A program made the translations under genes and the position numbers. Below, one piece after another: positions 21,524 through 33,675 of a stretch of DNA of 64,000 bases. Origin of the DNA: Ashinkailepas kermadecensis. Lineage: Eukaryota; Arthropoda; Thecostraca; Neolepadidae. The notes beneath the pieces are model-generated. The model made no database searches. It was not told the DNA's origin and was given only the letters and a program-made list of their open reading frames with translations. The stretch spans positions 844,501-908,500 of the forward strand of contig JAOTOM010005134.1 of NCBI GenBank assembly GCA_034440615.1, given 5' to 3'. How positions within the stretch are numbered: position 1 is the stretch's first letter; every line of letters begins with the position of its first letter.

Positions 21524-24484
21524 GTGGGGAGGGAAGAAGTGGCATCTCATGGATATGCCAATAGTGACAGCATAGGCAATAGAACCTCACAGTCAGCAAA
21601 TAGGGATGGCAGTAGATCAAGGGGGCAGAGTGGTGGCTCATCCAGAGATGATAGAGCTACTCAACATGTAAAAACCAAAGATGGTTATGGAACTTTTCTT
21701 AAGTGTATGATGCTTAATGCTCAGAGTATTCGATCCAAATTTGACGAGTTCAAGTGTTATGTGGCTGAGGAGGAACCAGATTTTGTTTGCATTACTGAGG
21801 CATGGGTCAGTGAGGGGTATTTTGGGGATAACTTGCAGGACTATGAGATCCAGGGATACAATATGTTTTCATGCAATAGGGGTCCAGCAGTGAAAGGGGG
21901 TGGTGTAATGCTCTATGTGAATAGCTTATTCAGTTCTCAAAAAGTACAGATGGGGTAAAAAATGTGTCTGTGGAGACCATTTGGCTTGATGTTGCTGTGG
22001 GAAAAGGCAATAGCAATAAACTGAGAATAGGAGCTTTGTACCGATCAGAAACCTTGCCACATTCTCAGCAACTCGAGATCGATAAGGTGATTTGTCAGGA
22101 AATTAGTAGAAACTTTCAGAGGAAATGCCTTATTCTTGGTGACTTTAATCTAAAAGGATATGAAAATGTTGGTGTTGGCTCCCCAGCATGTAAAATGTTT
22201 AGGAAATGCCTTGAAGAGGACCTGTTCTTACCCCAGTTTGTAACAGAATCAACCAGGCAGGGCTCATTCTTGGACCTTGTATTCTCGGATTTAAGTGATT
22301 TGACTGTAGGAGAAACTCTGGGAAGAAGTGACCATAACATAGTGAGATTCAAGGCACACGTAGCAGAGACAATTAAGGATAATTTGGCAAAGGTTCCAAA
22401 TTTTTACAGGACAGACTTTGACTGCATGAGAGCAGCTTTAAGTGCCATAAAATGGGAAGAAGAATTCTCCGATTTAAATGCCTGTGAAATGTGGGAAAAG
22501 TTCAAATCTTACTTGAAGGAAATTCAGATTATACATGTCCCCCAAAAGCAAAGGCGCAAAAGAAGGGTAGGAAAGCCAGCATGGCTTACACCAGATTTGA
22601 CAAAAGCAATTAAGGCTAAGAAAGATGCATTTAGAGTATTTAAGGAAGCTTCAAATATAGTATATCTAAGGTTGTACCAAAAAGCTAGAGACGCTGTGAA
22701 GCAGAAAACCAGAGCAGCAAAGCGAGCAAAAGAATTGGATTTGGCTAGGAACTGTAATGGGGACAGTAAAAAGTTCTTTAGTTTCTACAAGCTAAGTAAA
22801 GTTTCAAGCACCATTGGTCCACTGGAAGTAAATGGGATTATGTTGAGTGAGGATGGTGAGATGGTTGAGGAACTGAGCAAGCAGTTTAAATCAGTGTTTA
22901 CGTTGGAGGATGTGACTAATCTGCCAACTGTGAACCACAGCTCAGTGACAGGTGATCAATTACATGATGTTGATTTCATTGATAGTGATGTTGTTTTGAA
23001 TTATATCAGGAAAATAAAGCCAAGCAAGGCAGCAGGACCTGATGGAATTTATGCCAGGGTATTGCGGGAAGCTGAAAAGGAACTGGCAATTCCACTTAGT
23101 ATAATATTTTGTAGATCAGTTTCACAAAATGAAATTCCAACAGATTGGAAAAGGGCAAATGTAGTTCCTATTTTCAAGAAAGGAGAAAGAGGAAAAGTTG
23201 AAAACTATAGGCCAGTAAGCCTCACATCCCTAGTCTGCAAGGTACTTGAATCAATTATCAAGGATATAATAGTTAGTTTTCTGGAAGGAAACAGATTGAT
23301 TCAAGATACTCAACATGGGTTTAGAAAAGGGCGATCGCGTCTCACAAATCTCTTGGACTTTTTTAATTTTGCTACAGAACAATTTGATCAGGGAAATCAG
23401 GTTGATGTAGCATATCTTGACTTTAGCAAAGCCTTTGACAAGGTACCTCATCAACGGTTAATGATGCAGCTTCAGGTCCATGGTATTGCAGGTAGCATCC
23501 TAAAATGGATAGAGTTGTGGCTTTCAGATAGTCAGCAGAGAGTGATACTAAATGGTACGAAGTCATCATGGCAAAATGTTCTTAGTGGAGTCCCCCAGGG
23601 GTCAGTACTGGGACCACTATTGTTCATTGTGTTTGTAAATAACATTGAAAGTGGCTTAAGCAGTAAGGTTTTGAAATTTGCGGATGATTTGAAGATCTTT
23701 AGGGCAATAACCGGGCACAATGAGCAGGTCTTGCTGCAGAAAGACTTCGACGAGCTTGTGAAGTGGTCCGAAAAATGGCAAATGAAATTTAATTTTGATA
23801 AGTGCAAAATCATGCATGTAGGTAGGCAGCATATCAAGGCTCCGTACTTGATGGATGGCCAAGTACTATCTGTGACTCAGCGGGAGAATGACTTAGGTGT
23901 TATTTTGAACACAAAATTGGGGCATCAGAACAGACCAAAGAAGCCAGGAAGAAGGCACTAAGAATGCTTGGGGCAATAAATAGGAATGTATCATACAAAA
24001 GTGAGGAAGTCTTCAGGAAGCTTTACTGTGCATATGTCAGGCCACATTTGGAATACTGTGTCCAAGCTTGGTCCCCTAGCTATGAAAAAGATTGTTGGCT
24101 TTTAGAGAGAGTACAAAAGAGGGCAACGAAAATGGTGAATGGCATAGGCAACCTGGCATATGAGGAAAGATTGAAGAAATTGAATATGTTTTCACTTAGA
24201 TATAGAAGGCTGAGACGATTGTCCATGGTCAGGAACAGGGTTATCTCAGGGAACTGTTTGAATTTAACAGAAATGATGCAATTAGAGGTCATCAATTCAA
24301 AATTAAAGTTAATCACAGCAGGACAAGGTTAAGACAGTCTTTCTTCACCAACAGGGTAGTAGAACACCGGAACCAGCTGCCAGAAACTATTGTCAGTAGC
24401 AACACATTGAACATCTTTAAAAACAGCATAGACAATCATTATAAGAATAGGGGCCTTGTTTTTCTGTATTCCAGGGAGAGTTGA
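21524..24484 (+). pseudogene. CR1-like LINE ORF2 (endonuclease plus reverse transcriptase), frameshifted
   Basis: The apurinic-type endonuclease is seen as MLNAQSIRSKFDEF, CITEAWVSEG, LILGDFNL, FLDLVFSD and GRSDHNIV. The reverse transcriptase follows with KPSKAAGPDGI, PTDWKRANVVPIFKKG, NYRPVSLTSL, QHGFRKGRSRLTNLLDF, YLDFSKAFDKVPH (motif A), SGVPQGSVLGPLLFIVFVN (motif B) and KFADDLKIF (catalytic FADD). The thumb region has CAYVRPHLEYCVQAWSP. The frame breaks at about 21955 (G-rich then A-run), about 23945 and about 24290, each by a small indel; otherwise the coding signal is continuous. No ATG in the ORF2 frame is found close to the ORF1 stop, so the start is unclear. Confidence 0.9.
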
Positions 24485-24587
24485 TTGGCGCATTTGGTGG
24501 AAAACTGGTTCAGTGTACAGAGTGCAACCAAGAAGGGCCCTTGTGGCTCATAGTTGCACTGATCTTTTATGTCTTTATGTCTTTATG

Positions 24588-24645
24588 TCAACACTATAAC
24601 GTGATCAGGTCTATAATGTCAGCACTATAAAGTGATCTCTGTGTG
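24588..24645. repeat. 31-bp minisatellite, right part
   Basis: About one and a half copies of the unit seen at 19795-20075 (CACTATAACGTGATCAGG and again CACTATAAAGTGATC) lie directly after the LINE 3' end. Confidence 0.85.
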
Positions 24646-24777
24646 AATACTTGATACATTTTATGACATCATGGTTTCGTTTTCTCTTTTGCTTCATTTA
24701 GCCGGACCTATGGCACCGTGGTTTGTCACAACCTCGCTTTTTCCGTGATTATCCCACTAGCCTGAATAACCGCCCAC

Positions 24778-24856
24778 TACCCACCCTCCACCCTCCTCCA
24801 CCCACTATCAATCATCCTCACGCCCATCCACCATCCATCATCATCATAGGCGCACC
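24778..24856. repeat. CCA/CCATC-rich simple repeat
   Basis: Imperfect CCACCCTCCACC and CATCCACCATCC units ending CATCATCATCAT, next to the GTGCCC-type repeat. Similar sequence begins again at 26556. Confidence 0.85.
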
Positions 24857-25080
24857 GGAGGGGGCGCCCCCCATGAGACAAGTGCCCTTTTGGCCAAAAG
24901 TGCCCTTTTGACCGAAAAGTGCCCTCTTGGCCGGAATGTCCCAAATTTAGCCCAAAAATCACCTGCCTTATGTGCCCCGCCTGTGCCAAAGGTGTCCTTT
25001 GGGCCCAAAACTGCCCTTTTGGCTAAAATGACATTCCCTGTGCCCTTTCCTGTCCTATGCCTGTCCCAATTAGGTGCCCT
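24857..25080. repeat. GTGCCC-type dispersed repeat, copy 2
   Basis: Begins AGGCGCACCGGAGGGGGCGC and then repeats AAGTGCCCTTTTGGCC-like blocks of about 20-27 bp, with increasing divergence. It has the same style as 6555-6880 and 26150-26555. Confidence 0.65.
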
Positions 25081-25084
25081 TTGA

Positions 25085-25450
25085 TCTAAAGTGCCCTGTG
25101 CCCTGCCTGTACCCTGCCCTGTGCCTTGTGCTGACCGTGAACTCTACCCTGCCCTGTGTCCTGCCCTATGCTCTGCCCTGTGCCCTGCCCTGTGTCCTGC
25201 CCTGTGCCCTGCCCTGCCCTGCCCTGTGCCCTGCCCTGCCCTGTGCCCTGCCCTGTGCCCTGCTCTGTGCCCTGCCCTGTCCTGCCTTGTGCCCTGCCCT
25301 GTGCCCTGCCCTGTGCCTGCCCTGTGCCCTGCCCTGTGCCTGCCCTGTGCCCTGCCCTGGTCCTGCCCTTGCCTGCCCTGTGCCCTGCTCTGTTCCTGCC
25401 CTGTGCCCTGCCCTGTGCCCTACCCTGTGCCCTGTCCTGTGGCCTGTGCC
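25085..25450. repeat. 12-bp CCCTGCCCTGTG repeat
   Basis: Long array of CCCTGCCCTGTG with variants. Open frames (CPALCPALC, and QGTGQGRAQ on the reverse) are artefacts. Confidence 0.95.
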
Positions 25451-26149
25451 TTGGCGCACCGGTGTGTGGTGCCCGGGGCCGGCTTCTCCTAGGTCGAGAT
25501 CGAGAAGTGTCCCTCGGCGAAGTGCCCTTTTGGGTTTGGGCGCAAGTGCCCATCGGCCTTGGCCTAAACGATCGACGATACATCCTCCCGCCTACCCCTG
25601 GTTCGGCGTAAAAATGTTCGCCTCCCAAAATCCTTGCTTAAATCTCCTTTTCGTGTTCCTCGTGAACGCTGGACTTTCTTGCGTTTGCCTGGGTCATCTG
25701 GCCGAACATGGGTTTCTTATTAAAAATTGTATTCAGTCAATTTACGCGCCAAAATTGTAGCGGCCTGAAGCTCCATTCCAGGCTGAGGCGGGCACAAGCA
25801 CGATGTTAAGCACGATGGCATAAATTTGCACTTTATGTTTATAGGTACCTACACCACCATGAAACTATAAATCACTGGGCTGTTATGTCTCAAGCTCATG
25901 TACCTTCTTCAGTCTGCGCATGCATAACCCTCCTCAGGTGTCTGGATAGCAGTAGCTCAGGCCCTTATAAAAAAGTACCTACCTGCGTACCTGTGAACCT
26001 ATTATGAAACAGCCTTGGTTCGAGATAGCACTTTTAAAGGCTGTGAATGATCCAGAGCCTAGTTTCCCACCTACCTCTAGTCTGGTTACCTTTCAGTAGA
26101 AGGACAGATTAACTGCAGGCTACAATAAGTAGGGAGGTACCTACCTAGT
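25451..26149. other. GTGCCC-type fragment, then no recognised feature
   Basis: 25451-25575 again has GGCGCACCGGTG followed by AAGTGCCCTTTTGG. The rest is unique AT-rich sequence with several short direct GTACCTACC motifs. Confidence 0.5.
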
Positions 26150-26555
26150 TGCACTGATATCAAGGACTTGGCGCTGGGGAGGGGCAATCAGGGCAACTGT
26201 CCCTTAAGTGAAGCCTCTGTGGGCCCTTTTGAGGTTCCATGATTCATAATCGGGCACCCCCGGTTGCCTGCAACAAATGCAGCGAATTGTGACGGAGGAA
26301 TTGTGACGGAGGGATTGTGACGGAGGAATTATGACGGAGGAATTGTGAGCAGGCTGCATGTTTTTGGAAATTTTATTGTAAATACAAGGGTTCGGTGCTA
26401 TAACATATAACGTGTCCCATGGAAAATTCACGCCCCCCCCCCGGTCAGCAAACCTTCCAGTGTACCCCGGGCCGCAAAGTGCCCTTTTGGAGCCGGCCAA
26501 GTGCCCTTTTCGGTCCGGGCCCCACCCCCCCCATGGAAAAATCCTGGGTGCGCGC
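26150..26555 (-). repeat. GTGCCC-type dispersed repeat, inverted copy
   Basis: Contains AAGTGCCCTTTTGG and a long C-run, and ends CCTGGGTGCGCGCCT. Read on the minus strand it starts AGGCGCGCACCCAGG, resembling the start of the plus-strand copy at 24857. A GACGGAGGAATTGT tandem of about 14-15 bp lies at 26290-26350. Confidence 0.55.
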
Positions 26556-26840
26556 CTGATCATCATCATCCACTATCCACCGTCCACGATCCACCATCCA
26601 TCATCCCCATCCACCATCCATCATCCCCATCCACCGTCCACTGTCCATTGTCCTCATGCTCATCCACCGTCCACCGTCCACCATCCACCCTCCACCATCC
26701 GCCGTCCACCGTCAATCATCTCAATGCCCATCCACCATCCGCCATCCCCATCCACCATCCACTATCCCCATCCACCATCCACCATCCCCATCCACCATCC
26801 ACCGTCCACCGTCCACCGTCCACCGTCCACCATCTATCTT
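26556..26840. repeat. CCATCCA/CCGTCCA simple repeat
   Basis: Degenerate 5-11-bp units CCACCATCCA, CCACCGTCCA and TCCCCATCCA. It starts with ATCATCATCATCC at the border of the GTGCCC-type repeat. Confidence 0.9.
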
Positions 26841-27769
26841 TCATAGGCAGCACACGGGGTGCATCTACTTTTTATTAAGGAGGAAGTCCGAACAAACGCT
26901 GCTTGAAAACATTGCCGCGGTTATGTGTTCGGCAAAAATACGTTCTGCAGAGGGATGGTCGAGTGAAAAAAATGAAACTTGAAACCAACCTAACCCAATA
27001 CCACCACACCTAACCTAGCCTATCATGACCTGATCCGATATGACCTGACGCAAGCAGACGTCAGTTGATCTGATTTGCCTGCCCTTTTTCAAATTTCCTT
27101 TCCATATTCCTTATAACACAGCCGTATATCTCTCCATGCACCATAAGCTATATTCATCTATATAGAATCCTTGCCACGGTAGCTTGGCTGGTGTGGAAGC
27201 ACGTGCGACCTGCATAATTTTCGACCGATGAAGTTGGTTCCAGGAAACCCATTGATCCATCGATACAATGAGCTAGCTGAGAAGGCCGAAAATGACGTTT
27301 GGTAATGCTTTAGGGTAGTCTTGATTGTAGGAAAAGTAGTTTCAATGGGGAAAATCTAAACGCATCGTGGGAATCACAACAGTTGGGGCTATGCGTGCAT
27401 GCCACTTTTCATCCAAAATGAGTCCTGGCAGGGGCTTGGATAGGGTGGGAAGCAGAGCCTGTTTTGCAGGTCACGACACTTGTCACTCTCGTCGCGATGG
27501 CTGACACCTGGCACATGTCAGGTGTAGATAGTGAATGGGAAAACTGTAGCCGGTACTTGGACCTGGGTAATGCAAGCAACTGCGTATCGTCACTTCCATC
27601 CGTTTTCCAGCACCAGACCCAATCGTGAAAAACGATGAAACCGGACACCTTTTCTTTACACCCCTCCTCCGTGTGCACGTGGAACGTGCGACAAAAATGT
27701 TTGCACTGAAGGGTAGGGTAAAAGGGCAGGGTATGTCACTTGAAAGGGCAGGGTAGAATTAAATGAGGT
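26841..27769. other. No gene recognised
   Basis: Unique sequence. 26970-27050 contains several CCTAACC-like words in the opposite strand sense to the next block. Confidence 0.5.
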
Positions 27770-28215
27770 CTTCTCGGGTTAAGACAGGCCAGGTCATATT
27801 GGGTTAGGTTTGGTTAGGTTTGGTCAGGTGTGGTTAGATTTGGTTAGGTTTGGCTAGGTTTGGTTAGGTTTGGTTAGGTTTGCTTAGGTTAGGTTAGGTT
27901 TGTTTTGGTTAGGTCAGGTTTCGTTAAGGTTTGGTTCGGTTTGGTTAGATTTCGTTTAGGATTGGTTCCGTTTGATTAGGTTTGGTTAGGTTAGGATTGG
28001 TTAGGTTAGGTTAGGTTAGGTTAGGTTGGGTTAGGTTTGTTTAGGTTCGTTTAAGTTGGGTTAGGTTTGGTTATGTTAGGTTAGGTTAGGATAGGTTTGG
28101 CTAGGTCTGGTTAGGTCTGGCTAGGTTTGGTTAGGTTTTGTTAGGTTTGGTTAGGTTTGGTTAGGTTTAGTTAGGTTAGGCTAGGTTAGGCTAAGCTATG
28201 CTAGGCTAGGCCAGG
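27770..28215. repeat. Degenerate TTAGGTTTGG / TTAGG interstitial repeat
   Basis: About 450 bp of GGTTAGGTTTGGTTAGG with substitutions, including perfect runs such as GTTAGGTTAGGTTAGG near 28000-28025. TTAGG is the arthropod telomere unit; the mixed 5-10-bp period and internal position suggest a degenerate interstitial block. Confidence 0.9.
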
Positions 28216-28990
28216 TTAGGATGCGTATCCGATGTAGAGCGTAGTGGCTTGGATCGATTTTGAACACACCAACATGGTAGTGGGGTTGGTGTGCATCTAG
28301 TTTATACAGCATCGAAGCATTTAACTCTGTTCATTGATAAATTGTCATGTCTTGCTCACGTGGCATGCACTTCGATGTAGGCATAATACGCATAAAAACA
28401 GTACTGGGAAAATATTGGCGCATGGACGGATTTATTGGTCGACATATTTCAGCATTCACGAAATCGACGAGGAAAAGGTAGGTGCATGAATAGCACGAGA
28501 CACGTCATCGAGCATTAAGACAACAGTGGGCTTGATGAGCTCGAAATAGAGAAAATATATCTGGCCACTCCCATTAACACGCACATAAATGTTTATCGAA
28601 TACGCTTAAACTGCTGCCAGCATGTTTGCTTGGTGACCGTCATCAAAATTCCCATGTCAATACATTTTAGAAGATACGACACCAATACCAATATCTCATC
28701 GCACAATTCCACTGTACATAAATGCAAAAATGTCGGTTCGCCAATATCCCAACCGTGCCGCGAAATCGGCGGACAAGACGACATCCTCGAATTGTCGGCT
28801 GACCGCCCAGTCATAGGCGAAATGCGAAGATCAAGAGACCCGTCCTCGGTCGCCTTCATCACCCGACGTCGCACCGGCCGCGGCGATTATCAGGTGCAGC
28901 CCGAGTCTTGTTCTCGCATTCCCGGAACGCCGTGAAAGCGTCCGCATTTCTCAGCGTGCCCATTCTGGCCCTCACAAGCGCGCGCGCCAA
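28216..28990. other. No gene recognised
   Basis: Unique sequence turning CpG-rich from about 28840. GCGCGCCAATCAG (a CCAAT box in CpG context) lies at 28982-28994; the same word occurs at about 60646. Confidence 0.5.
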
Positions 28991-29254
28991 TCAGGCCTGC
29001 TCGCCGGGAGGGATTGCCGCGCTTAGTTTCGATTTCGTCCGCACAGTGTCGCCTCCGTCCGGCATCTTGAGTTTAGTTGTCGTTGCGTCCGCTTGGCGGC
29101 GCCGGCGTCCGAGCAGAAGGAGGGAGTCGGTGCGGCCGGGGGTGACCGGCGCTTTATGGGGGTCGTTGGTGCGCGTGGAGCTGTAGAGTGGTAGCCTGGC
29201 GTAGCTGGCAGACTTGAAGGTGGCCGTCACAGTTTCGTAGAGAAACGAGTTGAA
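28991..29254 (-). CDS. Putative 3'-terminal coding exon, product unknown
   Basis: On the minus strand a pyrimidine-rich tract ending CCCTTTCAG at 29255 is followed by 87 open codons and TGA (28993-28991). Third positions are strongly G/C, as in the exons of the 35-54 kb gene. The peptide begins FNSFLYETVTATFKSASYAR, then becomes basic and polar (GRRRRQADATTTKLKMPDGG) and ends IPPGEQA. I do not recognise it. A basic cytoplasmic tail is possible. Upstream exons would lie above 29.3 kb and were not found. The same CpG-rich stretch could instead be a promoter, so confidence is low. Confidence 0.35.
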   Translation of the reverse strand, partial: FNSFLYETVTATFKSASYARLPLYSSTRTNDPHKAPVTPGRTDSLLLLGRRRRQADATTTKLKMPDGGDTVRTKSKLSAAIPPGEQA

Positions 29255-30285
29255 CTGAAAGGGCACGGCACAAATGGCAGATCACTCAGTACATAGGTCG
29301 CTGAAGCATATGGGACCGCGGGCCGGGTAGGGGATTGCGAAACAGTTTCGTCATTGAGTTTCTGTCGGTGTTTGCGAAGGCAATAGAAGTGCAAGGTCGT
29401 TGCTGACCCGATAGGCAGTCTGTTACTCCCGATACAGGCAGAGGGACCTGTTCCCTGTCGTATTCGCTAACGTCCAATGTTACGCTGAAGAGCGCCGCAT
29501 GGAAAGATTCAGCTCCGAAGATACAATTTTCCTCACCAGCCCACCACGTGCTTTTGGTCGTGACAAAACGCATGCTCAATTTCGACTTGATCTAATATTT
29601 GCACGATTCACACCTTACCATTATGTGTCTATAAGTAAGCGCTTCCTCTTTATGGGCTCGTGGAAGACCCTGGGGACTGTCTGGCCATGTTCCACACTAG
29701 TTTATGAGTTTCTTCCATGACATTGTAAAAGCCAATATCCCGTTCAGCCACCAAGGCCATGTGAGTCATGAGAGTAGCAAGGCTTTATAAACTTAGGGTG
29801 GGGCATACAAACCACATTTCGAGCGCCTTAGAAGGTACTGAAGAAAGATGGATGCGTTTTATCGAGTCATGAGGAGAATGGGAAGGGGTACATCCAGTCC
29901 ACTAGCTGCTGCAGCCATATCTGTACGGTCATGTGAAGGCAGCCCTGAGTTGTATAAAACGTGGGCGACGTTGTTACAGCTTGGTTCATTGAACGTACTA
30001 CAAAGGCAGTTCATAGGAAGGTTGGCGCCAAGTAAACCGGTCATTCAACAGCATAAAGTCCTGGTTTATCTTCTTCCACACGATTACGGGTAAAGTGAGA
30101 CTCACATCCAGAATTGCACACAATTATCGGCATTATGCCTAACCAAATGGCTTTGTCGAGTATTGCCAGGTCCCGTCAATTGCTGAACGACGCACCCGTT
30201 TCCTCGAAGTGATGTCCATAGCTTAACACTATTGAAAAACGGCGCCCTGTCAGTGACGGAAGCCCTACGCTTTGCTGTGGCAGGC
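29255..30285. other. No gene recognised
   Basis: Unique sequence with several 60-100-codon frames on both strands, none with a motif I can support. Confidence 0.5.
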
Positions 30286-30640
30286 CATTCCCGGGTAGTG
30301 ATCGGCCAGTGGGGGTGTCACCTTTTCCTGTGGCAGGCCATTCTCGGGTGGTGATAGGCCAATGGAGATGTCACCCTTTCCTGTGAAGGTCATTCTCGGG
30401 TAGTGATAGGCCAGTGGGGTGTCACCATTTCCTGTGGCAGGCCATTCTCGGGTAGTGATAGGTCAGTGGGGTGTCACCATTTCCTGTGACAGATCATTAT
30501 CGGGTAGTGATAGGCCAGTGGAGATGTCAACCTTCCCTGTGGCGAGCCATTCTCTGGTAGTGATAGTCCAATGGAGGTGTCCCCCTTTCCTGTGACAGGC
30601 CATTCTCGGGTGGTGATAGGCCAGTGTGGGTGTCGATGGA
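30286..30640. repeat. 52-bp minisatellite
   Basis: About seven copies with core AGGCCATTCTCGGGTAGTGA followed by AGGCCAGTGG and GTGTCACC; positions 30421 and 30473 give the 52-bp period. Confidence 0.93.
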
Positions 30641-33600
30641 AAAAAGGTAGTTGACATTTCTCCCAATGCTCTAAGCCTGTTCTTTACACAAATTAGCATC
30701 GACATGAGAACGAGGAATCTGGCATTCATTCATCGCTAATGGTGCTCACCTGACTCAGTCTCTCCTTCAGAGTAAGGGTGCATTGCCTATGAATTTACAA
30801 TCGGCAGCTCTGGCTGGCTGACTTCTTTCCGATATGGTGTAGCAAGGTCGACCGCATCGAACGTTCCTTTGACGAGTTGATCTTGGTAGGCAAGTGCAAC
30901 TCAAGTGTGGTGGGCAAGGTCCTCGATTGGGTCGCGTTATTTCCGAAAAGCCAAGCCATATTCGCAAGAGTAAGAAAAAAATTGACATAGTTGCAAAGCA
31001 AATTCAAATTGAGTTCTTTGAGTGAAAACCAAAGTAGAATATCAGAGGCATAATCAGATAATTATTGGATGTTTTCTGAGATCATGTCCGCAAGTCAGGA
31101 TAACACTATTAGGGACAATTTCCGTGGTGAGCATGCACATGGTGTTTTTTTTTCGTTCACACCAAGGCTATTCGTAACACCAGGCACCAGTTTACCATTT
31201 CTAGCGATATACAGTCATTTAAAGTCATCATGGATCATTCTAGGCTGCAACGTTTAACAGACCTCGGAAGGTGTTTTGAGCTTCAGAAACGCTAAATGCC
31301 ATACGTGCTTCTATAAACTAAAATCAGCTTGTTGTATACCCATATGGCCTTCCTGATAGCTCAAAAATCTTCAAGACAACATTCGTCAAGAATGTTCCAG
31401 TGACGCGCCACGCGCATTTCGAGGAGCATGCGATAGTGAAGAGGAATATTTTTTATTCTTCAGAATGCTTAGGACGATATGGGTCGGCTGCGACCGGCGG
31501 GACAGCTAGCACCACCTGTAGTAGCTTGTGTAACTACTACTATGAGAGCTGATTGCGACGGTCTCATGATGAAATGTTTAATTGTGGGTTCAGATGTGGG
31601 AAATAATAATGCATCCTATTGGATATTAATACATTTATTTGGCTATTATGCTGTACAAAAATATAAGAATTTATTATAATTCATATTATATTCCTATATC
31701 AATAAAATTAGAAGCGGATTTGCTACCACGAAATGGAAGCTGATAATCATATTGTCGTATTTGTTTCAAAAAAACATTATTTTCTCAGACGCTGAAGCAA
31801 CAGTAAAAAACTTCCTTGCATACAATGATACAGCACTTACAGTGCCAATATCATGGAGATGTAATCAAGAATAGATGAGTATTTGTCACAACCAAAATCG
31901 AAGCTTACCAGGGTCTTGTTTTTGTCCACACAAACCCGATATTCGCTGTAAAGTTAGGGACATATTCGCATAATCATCCTACTGGGTAATAATATTGCCG
32001 TTTGGCTATCTTACGGTACCTAACGTTTTCCGATGTAAATGGCATTAGATATGGACATGGGCCCAACGAGATGGAAGGTTATCCTATTCTTGCGTGTCTG
32101 GCGACACAAACCGTTCCGGGACGTCACAGACCACAGGCAGAACTTTTCGAAAATGGTTGGGAACTAGTGGCTTTTTTTCTCGCCATTCCTTTGGCGTGCG
32201 TTCTTCCATATGCTTGCTTCGGTGAACCTTATTCGCCTCACATGCCCGTCGTGAGACGCGAATTTATGCTCCACTTGGCCACCGCCTCCGTATTTTCGAT
32301 CCCTATTGTATTCCCCAGACGAGCCGAAATCACGTCATGGAAATCATTTCACTGAATTCGTTTTTGTGTGATTCATTCAGGCTTCGACGTGCCTGATAAT
32401 AAAAGTGTCGATCGAACAACTTTAGCGGTAGCAGGGCGAATACACGAACTATATCCACCATTATTCGACGACAGAAAACACATATATTCTTCGCCAACAG
32501 TGTACACATAACTAACACCACTAATGAAACTACCTTTGGCAGCTGTTCCTGGTAGCTTGTCTTCATTTCATAACGCAGAACATCGCAGAACATCTGATTA
32601 ACGCAGAACATCTTATGGCAACGAGCTCTAATTTATCATTTGCTTTTTCCATATACCTTTTCGGGGAGTGCCATTGGCGTATGACGGGTGTCATCATCGA
32701 TAGTGGCACGATGGTTATAGGATGCTTCTTTCCTATGAAAATGTGTTGCAACCGTAGGTATATTATATAGGTAGGTAGGGAACACCGTAGGTATATTATT
32801 TTATATGCGACCTTTCCCTCATATCAGTTGGTAACAACCACCTTTCATTTACTGCGAAAAGATCGTGAACCGTTTGCGTGATAAGTTTGCTGTTTCACCT
32901 CGCTGAAGCTGCACCAAATTGGCGCTGAGTGAAAGTCGAAAGTGAAAGAACGTGTCATGTTAAAGTTTTATCACACATCTTCAGAGATATTATCACGACA
33001 AAGGATGAACTGTAGGTACTTAGGACAGCTTCTGTGGTCGCCATCAACATCTTGGTCTTTCCAGGGCCCACAGATAGGATTGCTGATGGTACCGAATACG
33101 GCTTTGGCGTTTTCACCAGCACTTAGATTGGAAATCATGAAAGCCATAGTGGACCTACCATGGTCGCTAACCTTTCATCACCCCATATGGCTCCTGGGAT
33201 TTTGAAATTGCTAAATAGGATGTAGGTATTCCTAAAAAGTCGTTTCATGTCACGTGCGATCTTCTTAAGGAGAGCACACGATTCTAAACAGCGATTGCCG
33301 CAGAAGACATGTAACTTTCTATTTATACATTTCCAAATGTCGATTTTTTCACGTAATCTTTCTTCAAACCAGCCTGACACGAACACACTTCTCCTGACAT
33401 GACAAGTCAGTTTTTAATGTGTGACTTTGAGATAAGACATCCAAAAGTGCACTTGGCTGGAATGCTAAATAGTGGTCGAGTCGGCCTGGTATGCACAAGC
33501 ACAGTGTACACTTGACCTTGCCTGGAGTTAAATTCTGGACATAAGTGTCAGAACAACAGACTGTAAATTGAACGCAATATCTGACGCTGTGCATTATTTC

Positions 33601-33670
33601 CGTATCATCACTCGCTCTCTAGTTAAAGGGAGTTGGAACAGCCGCCGTCGTACAGGACACACCACGGAAA
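30641..33670. other. 3 kb without recognised genes
   Basis: Unique, AT-rich sequence. MHPYSEGETES, opening near 30799 on the minus strand and reaching a donor-like GTGAGC near 30755, and a 60-residue frame at about 33380-33190 on the minus strand are the only frames that caught my eye. Neither has enough support. Confidence 0.5.
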
Positions 33671-33675
33671 CACTA

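Larger units (their letters stand above)
20085..24587 (+). mobile_element. Nearly full-length CR1-like LINE
   Basis: About 4.5 kb with a 5' untranslated region, ORF1 with a coiled-coil start and an esterase domain, ORF2 with endonuclease and reverse transcriptase, and a 3' end of short tandem TCTTTATG units (24571-24586). An SGNH esterase in ORF1 and an octamer-repeat 3' end are features of the CR1/L2 group. It sits within a 31-bp tandem array that continues on both sides. The 5' boundary is placed where array-like sequence ends and is uncertain by tens of bases. No clear target duplication was found. Confidence 0.9.

Noticed and set aside
29848..30093. LINE C-terminal fragment on the minus strand (SHDRTDMAAAASGL)
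   Set aside because: A vague resemblance only; no neighbouring reverse transcriptase motifs support it.
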